A DNA stretch of 64,000 nucleotides from Chionoecetes opilio (taxonomy: Eukaryota > Arthropoda > Malacostraca > Decapoda > Majidae): the NCBI GenBank assembly GCA_016584305.1, contig JACEEZ010001777.1, positions 112,501 to 176,500 on the forward strand, read 5' to 3'. Position 1 is the stretch's first letter. The number at the start of each line of letters is the position of its first letter. A model generated the notes under the pieces. It saw only the letters and a program-made list of their open reading frames with translations. It had not been told where the DNA came from and searched no databases. Below are positions 40,070-50,773 of this stretch, one piece after another. Position numbers and translations under genes: made by a program.

Positions 40070-42230
40070 AATGGCACTTTACTTACTTCTTGACTAGCAC
40101 AAATTACTCACCCATTTGCTTCATATTTCACATCCTTTGCACTTTATTACATGGTTCCATCCTTCGTGAATTCATATTTATTTCCATGCAGAATAATTTT
40201 TCTTTTACCATACTCCGATAGCTTGTCAATCACACATCTAATTCTTCCTTATTGCTCTCCATTCTGCATCCATCACTCAGAAGTCAATGCTATTGTTATG
40301 TATGTGCATTAGTGGGCTGTCATTAGGTGACAATCCTGCACTGTGTAAACATGAAATTTGACTTTGTAAGAAATGACAGTACATCTAGTCTAAGCTAATC
40401 TACACAAATGCTTTTTCCGTGGAACTGCCTTTAGGGAGGGCCACAGCAGAAGTCTCCATTTTCTCCTGTCCATTTACCTACCTGGAATCCTGGGTCTATC
40501 TCCACAAAAAGTTCAGTAGTACATGAAACATTATAATTACGTACTCTTAAAGGTTTGAAAGCAACAACAGTAATAATGGATACTTTATTTATTCAAATAT
40601 AGTATATATTAACATTTTGTAAGAGAACATCTACTTATTAATTATAACTGCTAATAAAAGTCCAGAGCGCTATTAATGTTGGTCATATGAGGACAGCTTG
40701 CCATGCTGATGCTGCTATTCTTTTTGAGGCCCTTCCTCAAGACCTCAACATGCTCAAAACATTTCCTTACACTCAGGGTTTTCTTCCTTGCTAATAAATT
40801 TAATGATCACTTCCAGCACAGGAAGAAGAAAAAGCATCCCAGCTAGCCAGCTGTTGGTATGCATTCTACAGCCATCCAATAACAGCTGGTCTTATGGTCA
40901 CTGATAGTAGTAAACCAATATCATAAAACTGAAGATTATTCTCACACTAGACATGGCTATGTCCCTTAACAGCTTGTACAAGTAGAATTGTCTAGGCTTA
41001 TTTCACAGCACATCCCAGCGGTGCCTTAACAGTTAGCTCAACAAAGAGGAAATACTATGGAGGATTGGAGGTGATTCATCACCGGTCCTAAGCACAACTA
41101 GCACAACATAATTATAACTAATAATCAGTTGGCTATTTGTTGTAGACTGCACACTACAGAATCCTGATGTGTCATGCAAACACTACTCTTTAATAATTGA
41201 ACTTTCCTAGTCTTGAGGACAATAAATTTGCCTACCTTACTGTGGTCGCACAAGACTTACATGAATTTCTACCTTCCTCCAGATATAATTTGGTCATTAA
41301 ATTAACACTACATATGTACAAATTATTTTACCAATCACTTTGCTGAAGTAGATACACATATGAACACACACTCCACCCGTACACACTATTGTACATCCCA
41401 GTCCCTTCAAACACATGTAGTACTACCCTTTTTTCCCTGACATTATGCTCTTAAAGAAGTCTGCTTGGGTTTCTTGTATGTTTTGTTTGATCTTCTGTGA
41501 GCCCTCCATGTCTGTCTGCTGGAAAAGTGCTGCCTTGTCCTCAGAAAGATCACCGATCACCTCATGCCTGTAATAAGCCCATAGGTGCTTTTTTTTTCTT
41601 CATACATGAATATTCATACATGGAAGCATTTCTAATTTGCTTCGTAGGGCTTGGCAAGAAAGTTGCATATAACAGTGCAGATTCGTAAAATAAATGGTCT
41701 GCCTCTCAGAATTATGTAAATGGAAGACATTGAGTGAGAGTTGTATGAACAAATATTTCATACAAATCATGCTCTTTAAGATAAGTTTAATTCATACTAG
41801 TGTTGGCAAGAAGTTAGGAGTCATTTTCAAAAAACCTTTCAGGATTTCCCACACTAAAAAAAGTGGAACAGATTCACGATTAATATCCTTCGTCCGTTAT
41901 TAATAATTGTTGCCAAGTACTGGTATCTAGTCATAACCTTCCTTCATTAGTTTGTCAAGCTTTGCACTATGTTTGTATTAAAAACATGATGTATGCTAAG
42001 ATTCAAAAGAAGGAAAAAATTCACATAATAAATATAAATTACATAGTGCAAAATTAATGAATAATTGCATATTGATAAAAGGTAGTAAAGATCACTTAAT
42101 CCAGTACACTGTATATAGATAGTAAATTCAAGTTATGTTACGATCATTATTACCATTTTAGTATAATGCAGTCTATGTAAAAGCATGCAAGGAGCAGATG
42201 CCCCTCAAAGAAAAGTTTCTTACATGGTTA
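40070..42230. other. Unique-looking AT-rich stretch, no gene seen
   Basis: No TIR pairs, LINE motifs or plausible coding frames were recognised. Short frames at 41497-41903 show no family features. It lies downstream of the RTE complex. Confidence 0.45.
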
Positions 42231-42236
42231 GGTCCC

Positions 42237-43086
42237 ACCATAGACCACTGTATACCTGGACTGCGCACGAGACAATGTTTTGAATTGCGGGGCTGCATAG
42301 GGGCCTGCGGGGCGCCCGACAAAGAGATATAGTGGTCTATGGACTATCATATAGACTGGTTTATCATTATATATGATATACTGTAATCTTCGTAAATGTT
42401 TGTTTTACGTATAATATTATCAAATAAAAAACAGTAAAACACGCTAAAGAAATGCCATTACGAGACTATGAAGAAATATGCATGAACTTAATATTCACTT
42501 AACTCTTCGCCATTTAAAACTTTGCGAGTCAACTTTTATCATGAAGGGTATCAATAGAAGCGCACTTTAATTAGCTTTCAATTGCTATATTTCGTTATCT
42601 GATAAATTAATTAGAACCATGCATAAATTAGCGTTAACTTAATAATTAAAATCATCAATCGGGTAATTTTCCCGGTTGATGGGGTTATTTATTTTATTAA
42701 CGCTAATTTATGCATGGTTCTAATTCATTTATCAGATAACGAAATATAGCAATGGAAAGCTAATAAAATTGCACTTCTATTGATACCCTTCATGATTAAA
42801 GTTAACTCACAAAGTTTTAAATGGCGAAGAGTTGAAGTGAATATTAAGTTCATGCATATTTCTTCAGTCTCGTAATGGCATTTCTTTAGCGTGTTATACT
42901 GTTTTTTATTTGATAATATCATAGAACAAACATTTACGAAGATTACAGTATATCATATATACTGATAAACCAGGCTATATGATCCGTATATATATATATA
43001 TGAATCCGAGCGGCCTTCCGATTACAGGCCCTTGTGCGACAAGCCGATATTCCGTGCGCAGTCCAGGTATACAGTGGTCTATGGTC
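42237..43086. mobile_element. AT-rich fold-back element, copy 1
   Basis: The outer ends CCATAGACCACTGTATACCT and ATACAGTGGTCTATGG pair. The inner arms of about 350 bases (CATATAGACTGGTTTATCA, AAACACGCTAAAGAAATGCC, ACTCTTCGCCATTTAAAAC, GCATAAATTAGCGTTAA) are reverse complements meeting at a CATCAATCGGGTAATTTTCC centre near 42665. Just inside the ends the two arms differ: GAGACAATGTTTTGAATTGC on the left, TATATATATGAATCCGAGCG on the right. No ORF. Confidence 0.85.
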
Positions 43087-43267
43087 CCACACATTAGGGA
43101 TTACAACACATGCCAATTAAGGTCAAAGATATAGAATCCAGGCATTGGAAATGAGTTACTTAAGAGATGCTTACCCTGTGAATAAGGTGGATGGTAAAAG
43201 CAACGGAAGGTTCTGCATGTCTGATGAAGATGAGGAATGAACTGTGCGGTGGTGGTGGTCAAAATAA

Positions 43268-43345
43268 TGCAACTCACTCAGATGGTTTGGTCACTTGGGT
43301 GGAATGAAATGACATGACAAGGAGGGTAGTAGTGACAAGAATGAT
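43268..43345 (+). pseudogene. Possible LINE fragment (LRWFGHL motif)
   Basis: One frame reads NSLRWFGHLGGMK before a stop, recalling the LRWxGHV-R pattern near the C terminus of many LINE reverse transcriptases. It is too short to classify. Confidence 0.3.
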
Positions 43346-43669
43346 GTAGTGTCGGGATGGGTAAGGAGGGGGTTTCTGTTCTTCTCTCTCTTCTTTCCTT
43401 TTCTTTTCTACTTGTCGTTGTGTTGATCTTCTGAGGTGATGCTAAAGGGGGCAGTCTGGTCAAAGGGGGTTGCACAAGGCCGCATCGACCGATGTAATGC
43501 TCCATGCGTGGTAAGTGTTTAGTTTGGATATCGCCAAACAGGACATTGTTACATTGCACAGGCCCACAGGGAACTTCTGAAATTCTATCAGGATGTCCTC
43601 CACAGATGACCTTGACTCAAGAGTGGTAATAATAATTTAGGAAATAAATTGTTCCTTATGTGCTAATAT

Positions 43670-43750
43670 ATAGCTGTCGTGGGATTCGAACCCACCCACC
43701 ATCACCAGAAACCTCTCATGCCAGTCGAGAGCGGTACCATGTCCCCAATA
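43670..43750 (-). mobile_element. tRNA-like SINE head
   Basis: On the minus strand ATGGTACCGCTCTCGACTG, then GGGTGGGTTCGAATCCCACG, form A- and B-box-like blocks with a paired T stem. The acceptor ends do not pair convincingly, so a genuine tRNA gene is unlikely. The SINE body was not delimited. Confidence 0.5.
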
Positions 43751-43842
43751 AGATTAATCCCCTTGGGAAGGTAGCTCTGGTAGTTTTATCCATTACATTT
43801 AAAGGAGGAATGGAAGCTGTGGATCAGAGAAGTCCCCTTGTA

Positions 43843-44905
43843 AATCAATCAATCATTGGGGGCATACGCCGGGAGGCGCGTCGCCTCGCCTACCCTACGA
43901 TGCCACTCCCGGGGGTCACCACGCGCGAGTCCCCATGCAGGCTCCCTTCCCATACCAAGCAACTCTCGACAGGAAGCATCAACTTGCCCCAGCCACGAGC
44001 CTTGTGGTCGCCCCCTTGGCCTCCTCCACTCCGGATTGTCCCTTACAGATACAACCCGATGGGAAGGATCGGTTTCAGGGTAGCTTGCCACATGTCCATA
44101 TAGCCAAAGTTGGTGCTGACGGACTATGCAGGTAATAGGCCTCGATTCAGTCTCTCGGTGCAATCGCTGGTTTGACACGTAGTCATCCCAGCGATACCCC
44201 ATGATTCTTCGAAGACACTTATTACCAAAGGCATCGATTCGCCTCTTCAAGTCGCTATTTAGTGTCCATGTCTTACAACCATAGAGTAAGAAAGGGATCA
44301 CAAGCGACTTGAAGATCCGGCTCTTTGTCCTCCTGCACAGGTACCGACAACACCAAATACTCCTGCTGAGCGAGTCCATAACACCGTGGGCTATGCCAAT
44401 CCGCCATAAGACTTCTTGACGTGACCCGCCGTCATTATGGACTGTGCTACCAAGGTATGTAAAACTTACCAAGATCTCAATGTCCTCACCGCACGCATGA
44501 ACAGACTGTATTGTTTCATCTAGTAAGCCTCTAAACACCTGGACCTTGGTCTTGAGCCAGGAGACCTCAAGTCCCAAAGGCTTTGCCTCCTCGTGCAGCG
44601 CCTCGAGAGTCATCACCAGGACCTCCAGCGACTCAGCAAAGATTACTGCATCATCGGCAAAAACAAGATCAGTTATCTTGGTGTTGCCGAGGGATGCTCC
44701 ACAATCACTTTGATCTACAACTTTGCCCAATACCCAGTCCAAATAAGTGTTGAAAAGTGATGGGGCAAGGATGCACCCTTGCCTCACTCCTGTATTCACA
44801 GAAAAGAAGCTGGATACACCTCTTGTAAAGTGGAAGGACAATGTTGCAATGCCTGGGAGAGAAAATGACGGATAAAAAGAGACAGAGAAGAAGGGGAGGG
44901 GCATT
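43843..44905 (-). mobile_element. RTE-type LINE, 3' half with open reverse-transcriptase frame
   Basis: The minus-strand element ends at GGGGGCATACG with a TCAATCAATCA tail (TGATTGATTGA in element sense). It is 5'-truncated somewhere near 44830-44905. Related pieces lie at 4076-4204, 36330-40062 and 49400-49490. Confidence 0.85.
43849..44904 (-). CDS. RTE-clade reverse transcriptase, C-terminal 351 codons
   Basis: A continuous 351-codon frame, the longest non-repeat ORF in the window. The first 20 or so residues are probably not LINE-derived. RT block 4 is GVSSFFSVNTGVRQGCILAP; the catalytic box is DLVFADDAVIFAESLEVLV. These are followed by LHEEAKPLGLEVSWLKTKVQ and YLGSTVHNDGG. The connection and C-terminal part has KTWTLNSDLKRRIDAFGNKC, LRRIMGYRWDDYVSNQRLHR and WRRPRGRPQGSW, ending AYAPND. 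The endonuclease domain and RT blocks 0-3 are absent, so it cannot mobilise itself. A start codon at the left edge is not meaningful. The clade call rests on the FADDAVI and EEAKPLGLEVSWLKTKVQ motifs and the TGAT tail. Confidence 0.85.
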   Translation of the reverse strand: MPLPFFSVSFYPSFSLPGIATLSFHFTRGVSSFFSVNTGVRQGCILAPSLFNTYLDWVLGKVVDQSDCGASLGNTKITDLVFADDAVIFAESLEVLVMTLEALHEEAKPLGLEVSWLKTKVQVFRGLLDETIQSVHACGEDIEILVSFTYLGSTVHNDGGSRQEVLWRIGIAHGVMDSLSRSIWCCRYLCRRTKSRIFKSLVIPFLLYGCKTWTLNSDLKRRIDAFGNKCLRRIMGYRWDDYVSNQRLHRETESRPITCIVRQHQLWLYGHVASYPETDPSHRVVSVRDNPEWRRPRGRPQGSWLGQVDASCRELLGMGREPAWGLARGDPREWHRRVGEATRLPAYAPND

Positions 44906-45907
44906 ATGGTAGAATGAGAAGGGCGGAATGTACAGGAGTAGACTGTATGGACAAGAGCAGACGGAGACTTATGTCACTGCCACACCACCCCTAGAGGGAA
45001 TTCTGAGTAATAGGCGTCAGGGCAAATAACATCAGCAATGATCCAAAACAAAAGCAATGTATAAAAGTCAAATGGATTGAGAGCTCTTGAAAGGGATGGT
45101 GGATACAGTACTTGGAGGCAGCCCTCATGACCCTTGCTTTTGGGAAGTGCCAGAGTGGGATGTTACATCAGTTTAAACAGATAGGCATATCTGATTAGCC
45201 ACTTGACTGGTCATTCAGATTGTGTAAAAGTTTGTTCTCAAAATTCTGTAGGATCATGCAACTAATATCTAATCCCTTCTTAGTCTTATCTCACTAGTTA
45301 CACTACTTCGTTTTAGGAGTGGCATGCCTGCAGATCCGGGTCATTCCCTTCATTTCCTTAATGTCGGCTATGTCTCTACCTGGATGGGATACTTTGGGGT
45401 GACTTTTCAGCTGAATATTGTTTGGCTGGTGAAGGGCTAATGAAAACCTCCAGTGATCCAGTGATTTTGGGAGTGGCCTCCCAAAATTCTTATGGTGCAG
45501 ATTGGAACTACAAACCCCATCAGGTAAGGTAAAATTATTATGTATGCACATGCCATGCAGTATACATGAAAATGTTTCCATTCAAACTATTACCATGCAA
45601 AGCTACCCACCTGTACTTAAAGAGCAGTGACATCATGGCCACAACACTCGCGAGGAGGACTGGTCGCTGAAACCTGTACACATTGGCATTCCTGCAAGGG
45701 AAAAGGATCTTTCAGTAAAGGACACTATGATATTGATGCGTACCTCCCCCGCCAACCTGTCTTACTGAGGCTGAGAAGCGGGTGCTGGGTACGTGTGACA
45801 GTTTAACCTCCACTGCAGTCTGCAGTGAAAGGTGATGGGTTCGGGCAGCAGTGACTGCGGGAGAGTCTCTGAATTCACAAGGCTGTATGTGATGGAGAGA
45901 AATGGCG

Positions 45908-45936
45908 CGCGCACACACACACACACACACACACAT
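45908..45936. repeat. (CA)n microsatellite
   Basis: A short CA/AC run preceded by GCGCGCG. It borders AT-rich sequence and no gene is nearby. Confidence 0.9.
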
Positions 45937-46049
45937 ACACTAGTGGGCAGGAAACATGGTGGGAACACTACATTTATTAATACAAGGGGCAGTAGGCGAG
46001 ACACAAATATATAGTAATCAGTAATCACAGGAAGGGGGGGCAGTCACAG

Positions 46050-46152
46050 GCGCACACTTTGCCAAACCGGGTAATTTTCCCGATTGATGATGTTATTTAT
46101 TTAGTTAACGCTAATTTATGCATGGTGCTAATTAATTTATCAGATAACGAAA
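46050..46152. mobile_element. AT-rich fold-back element, fragment
   Basis: The segment AACCGGGTAATTTTCCCGAT to ATTTATCAGATAACGAAATA matches one side of the centre of the fold-back elements at 42665 and 48780. It is cut by the pogo-like element that starts at 46155; fold-back sequence resumes at 48334. Confidence 0.7.
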
Positions 46153-46580
46153 TACAGTAAACCCTCTCTAATTCGAACTAAGGATGATTCGACCTGTTTC
46201 AGGCCAACTTCAAAATTTTCAACTACTTTCCAACTTTCCATAATCAGAACTGAGGTTCGATTTTTTTTAGTTTTCTGCAGCATCTTCCATCTCCTCTGTG
46301 CCATCCACTTCGTCAGCCAGCCTCCACATCGCCTCCAACATATTAAGCACCTCAAGCATTGAAGACCTCACCTTACAAATCTCCCGAGTGACACCTGCCA
46401 GGGCTGCGTTAAGTAGCGGTCAACCGCCCGCACCCTCCCTACTGAACGCTTCACAATTTACATTGCTATCAAGATAGAAGCTCCCGAAATTCATCTCTGT
46501 GGCTATTCTTATTGTTGAAGAATAACTTGCTGATGACCCTGTATTTGATGCAGCAGAAGTTATAGCAGCAGGAAATGAAA

Positions 46581-47427
46581 NNNNNNNNNNNNNNNNNNNN
46601 NNNNNNNNNNNNNNNNNNNNNNNNNNNNNNNNNNNNNNNNNNNNNNNNNNNNNNNNNNNNNNNNNNNNNNNNNNNNNNNNNNNNNNNNNNNNNNNNNNNN
46701 NNNNNNNNNNNNNNNNNNNNNNNNNNNNNNNNNNNNNNNNNNNNNNNNNNNNNNNNNNNNNNNNNNNNNNNNNNNNNNNNNNNNNNNNNNNNNNNNNNNN
46801 NNNNNNNNNNNNNNNNNNNNNNNNNNNNNNNNNNNNNNNNNNNNNNNNNNNNNNNNNNNNNNNNNNNNNNNNNNNNNNNNNNNNNNNNNNNNNNNNNNNN
46901 NNNNNNNNNNNNNNNNNNNNNNNNNNNNNNNNNNNNNNNNNNNNNNNNNNNNNNNNNNNNNNNNNNNNNNNNNNNNNNNNNNNNNNNNNNNNNNNNNNNN
47001 NNNNNNNNNNNNNNNNNNNNNNNNNNNNNNNNNNNNNNNNNNNNNNNNNNNNNNNNNNNNNNNNNNNNNNNNNNNNNNNNNNNNNNNNNNNNNNNNNNNN
47101 NNNNNNNNNNNNNNNNNNNNNNNNNNNNNNNNNNNNNNNNNNNNNNNNNNNNNNNNNNNNNNNNNNNNNNNNNNNNNNNNNNNNNNNNNNNNNNNNNNNN
47201 NNNNNNNNNNNNNNNNNNNNNNNNNNNNNNNNNNNNNNNNNNNNNNNNNNNNNNNNNNNNNNNNNNNNNNNNNNNNNNNNNNNNNNNNNNNNNNNNNNNN
47301 NNNNNNNNNNNNNNNNNNNNNNNNNNNNNNNNNNNNNNNNNNNNNNNNNNNNNNNNNNNNNNNNNNNNNNNNNNNNNNNNNNNNNNNNNNNNNNNNNNNN
47401 NNNNNNNNNNNNNNNNNNNNNNNNNNN
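46581..47427. other. Assembly gap (847 N)
   Basis: An unbroken run of N. Any reading frame across it is meaningless. Confidence 1.
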
Positions 47428-47439
47428 TTTTGTCTGTAG

Positions 47440-47580
47440 GGCTGCGAGGACCCCTTGAGGAGCCCTATGATCCCTGGTGATATCCTATGATGCTATCACA
47501 GGCGTGGTAGCTGACCTGTCTTCTTCAGGAAGGCACAGGTGAGGCGAATGACAGCGTGTTGTCCTGAGAGGTAGGCAGGG
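47440..47580 (+). repeat. Duplicated exon-like segment, diverged copy
   Basis: AGGGCTGCGAGGACCCCTTG, ATCCTATGATGCTATCACAG and TCAGGAAGGCACAGGTGAGG align with 60714-60850 at roughly 75-80% by eye. The frame after the AG at 47529 reads EGTGEANDSVLS then a stop, so this copy is not coding. It adjoins the gap. Confidence 0.55.
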
Positions 47581-48352
47581 CGCCAGGTGGGGCAGGTCGC
47601 TCGCCAGCAGGGTGGGCAGGGTTTTACGTCATTACTAGGTATATACATTGTAGTGATTATGGTGAGCTGTTATATACACGTGTCATTATTTAGGTCAGTG
47701 TAGTACCGCGTGTCACCTTAAATAAGGGATATTTAAAGGTGTTGAGGTGGCGGGGTAGCCAGTGACGGGGAAACATTCTTGCCGCGGCCACTCCGTAACA
47801 CTAACGGAAAAAGTGTCCGTGACATGACCTTTAAAGGCCGTGTCAAACGTCTTGTTGACTTGTGATTGGTCAAGAAGTTTTAGAAACAGTTTGTCATTGG
47901 CTGGTGACTGATGACAAGTTTGATGACGTCATTACTCGTCCAAGCCAGTCAGGGCTTCCTACCTGTTAACTACCTAACGAGGAAAGCTTGCTGGATACGG
48001 TAGTAAGGGCTAGTAGTATCTAGACGGTGGGAGAGCGGGTGGTAGCTGGAGATACTACATCCGTTGCTGGATCTGGGTCCAAGGCTCAATGGCCTCGGAT
48101 CACTCGCCAATACAACATTTGGACACAACAAAGAAACCACAATTACAGTATACAAAGTATATGCTCAGTGATGGATCATAAATGCTCTGCCTAGCTGCCT
48201 GGGCCTCTAACCTCACTGACTCACATCATGAAACCCTACCTACCCCTAAAAAAAAAGATTTAAAAAAAAAAAAGAGGTCCGAATAATGTCAAAAGTCCGA
48301 ATAATGAGGGTCCGAATACGAGAGGGTTTACTGTATATCATTTATACTGATA

Positions 48353-49310
48353 GACATAGACCACTGTATACCTGGACTGCGCACGGAATATCGGCCTGTC
48401 GCACAAGGGCCTGTAATCGGAGGGCCGCTCGGATTCATATATATATATATAGTTATATACGGATCATATAGACTGGTTTATCAGTATATATGATATACTG
48501 TAATCTTCGTAAAGGTTTGTTCTTTAATATTATCAAATAAAAAACAGTAAAACACGGTAAAGAAATGCCATTACGAGACTCTGAAGAAATATGCATGAAC
48601 TTAATATTCACTTCAACTCTTCGCCATTTAAAACTTTGCGAGTCAACTTTTATCATGAAGGGTATCAATAGAAGCGCAATTTTATTAGCTTTCCATTGCT
48701 ATATTTCGTTATCTGATTAATAAATTAGAACCATGCATAAATTAGCGTTAACTAAATAAATAAAATCATCAATTGGGTAATTTTCCCGATTGATGATGTT
48801 ATTTATTTACTTATATATTTCGTTTTCTGATAAATGAATTAGTGCCATGTATAAATTAGCGTTGACTAAATAAATAACCTCATCAATCGGGAAAATTACC
48901 CGATTGATGATTTTATTTATTTAGTTAACGCTAATTTATGCATGGTTCTAATTTATTAATCAGATAACGAAATATAGCAATGGAAAGCTAATAAAATTGC
49001 GCTTCTATTGATACCCTTCATGATAAAAGTTGACTCGCAAAGTTTTAAATGGCGAAGAGTTAAGTTCATGCATATTTCTTCATAGTCTCGTAATGGCATT
49101 TCTTTAGCGTGTTTTACTGTTTTTTTATTTGATAATATTATAGAACAAACATTTACGAAGATTACAGTATATCATATACACTGATAAACCAGTCTATATG
49201 ATAGTCCATAGACCACTATATCTCTTTGTCGGGTGCCCCGCAGGCCCCTATGTAGCCCCGCAATTCAAAACATTGTCTCGTGCGCAGTCCAGGTATACAA
49301 TGGTCTATGT
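48353..49310. mobile_element. AT-rich fold-back element, copy 2
   Basis: The ends CATAGACCACTGTATACCTG and ATACAATGGTCTATG are inverted. The long arms contain the same ordered blocks as 42237-43086 (AAAGAAATGCCATTACGAGA, CTTCGCCATTTAAAAC, GATACCCTTCATGATAAAAG). The centre has an extra inverted duplication (48780-48920 with repeated CCCGATTGATGA). Both ends are flanked by further CATAGAC words. Confidence 0.85.
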
Positions 49311-49399
49311 GATAGACCATAGTCTACTGTATTCATGAAACACTTGTTTACCTTGCCAATCCGACTCCACTGGTCATGGGCGGATTCCACAAAAAAGTC

Positions 49400-49490
49400 C
49401 AGTATACAGTAGTCTTTGTCCCTGCCTTACTCTATGGTTGTGAGACATGGACACTAAATAGTGACTTGAAGAGGCGAAATGATGCCGCTG
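49400..49490 (+). pseudogene. RTE LINE fragment
   Basis: The frame gives CPCLTLWL- then in a second frame VPALLYGCETWTLNSDLKRR-like text. It matches the LLYGCKTWTLNSDLKRR segment of the 43849-44904 ORF. About 30 codons only. Confidence 0.65.
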
Positions 49491-49647
49491 CTGAAGCCCA
49501 TAGAGAGAATGTTTCTTTGAATACAATAAGTTTACCTTAATGGATTCTAAGAAACTATATCTTTCTGAGTTTCCACCCCAAATCACTATTTTTGGAGATA
49601 TAAGATGCTTTTAGTTACGGATGTACCAATTATCCGGGGTACGTCGT

Positions 49648-49960
49648 TAAGGTGAAACCGAGTGTACTCTGGTGAAACCAAGCCCAACCAACCACTTATA
49701 ATGCACTAACGACATCCCTGTATGGCTAGAAACCTAACCTAACCTAACAGTCGGCGAAACCGAGGCGTCGGTCGGGAACCAAGGACATGAGGAGTTTTTC
49801 TCTCATTATTGCCTTCCTATTGCTGTTATATTGGATGTTTTGATGTGTAGTTGTTTGTTAGATGCAAATACACCCTCCTAGGTGCACACTGATACCGAAA
49901 TGTAATTATAAGTGGTCGGTTGGGCTCGGTTTCACCAGAGTACACTCGCTTTCACCTTAA
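49648..49960. mobile_element. MITE with TIRs of about 57 bp (TTAAGGTGAAACC ends)
   Basis: TTAAGGTGAAACCGAGTGTA and TACACTCGCTTTCACCTTAA begin inverted repeats that continue through CTCTGGTGAAACC / GGTTTCACCAGAG and CCAACCACTTATAAT / ATTATAAGTGGTCGG. The palindromic TTAA at each end may be the target. The surrounding TATCCGG-rich sequence (49625-50050) looks like another, older element. Confidence 0.78.
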
Positions 49961-50773
49961 CGACGATGCGGTTATCCGGCCTGTTTTTTTACTATCCGGT
50001 ATCCGGCCTTACTTGAAATATCCGGCTATCCGGCTAGATAACCGGATATTGCCTTAAACGACTACTTACTAAACTATACTACAAGTCAAATTCGCATCTT
50101 ATGTTATTTTTTCCCCACTAATGGCAACTCTCGACAGCTAATTCATATAGTTAACGTGTATTGAGAAAGCAAAATAATGCAAATTTTCTTCTTTTATGAT
50201 GCCTTTGAATCGAAGGACTGGAAGGCTTTCCGTAAAAAATGTCTTCTTCATCTTCTTGTGACCTGTGTCGCTCGTGCGCCGATGGCCTGAATACTTTCCT
50301 TTTCTATTCATCGCTTACATCTATTTACACTTTGGTAGTGCTGCCCCTGTATTGCTTACACATTTCTCGAGATACCTCTATCTACAGTACTGTTCCAGTT
50401 ATTCCTAGCACTCCGATCCAACAGTGCTTCCCATAGCTGCAACACACACACACACACACTGTTCCCTACATTTCTCCATACATACATACACTCACCGTGC
50501 CTTCACCTAGAAAACAAAATAAAAGTCAACTGCCCTGATGAGGAGACAAGGGAAGGAGATAATAGTATGTAATAATTAAGTAGAAATATCATATTCCAAA
50601 GACAAAAGCATAAGGCACAAACTCACGACAGCTAAATTGACCTATAGATTACGAGAGGAATAAAACTATTCATAAGAAAACAACCAACCAATCACTATGT
50701 ATCATGAAGAGTTGTGGTAACAAATTGTTTTCATTCATTTGGGAAGACAGGATGGAACGTGTGTGTTAGGTTA

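Larger units (their letters stand above)
46155..48333. mobile_element. pogo-like element (CAGTAAACCCTCTCTAATT family), copy 2, contains gap
   Basis: The ends CAGTAAACCCTCTCTAATTC and CGAGAGGGTTTACTG are flanked by TA on both sides. The left 420 bases match 30916-31690. An assembly gap lies inside (46581-47427), and 47640-47800 holds a repeat also found at 53994-54086 (GTGTCACCTTAAATAAGGG). The size given depends on the gap estimate. Confidence 0.7.

Noticed and set aside
46575..47480. 301-codon open frame
   Set aside because: It is almost entirely assembly-gap N.
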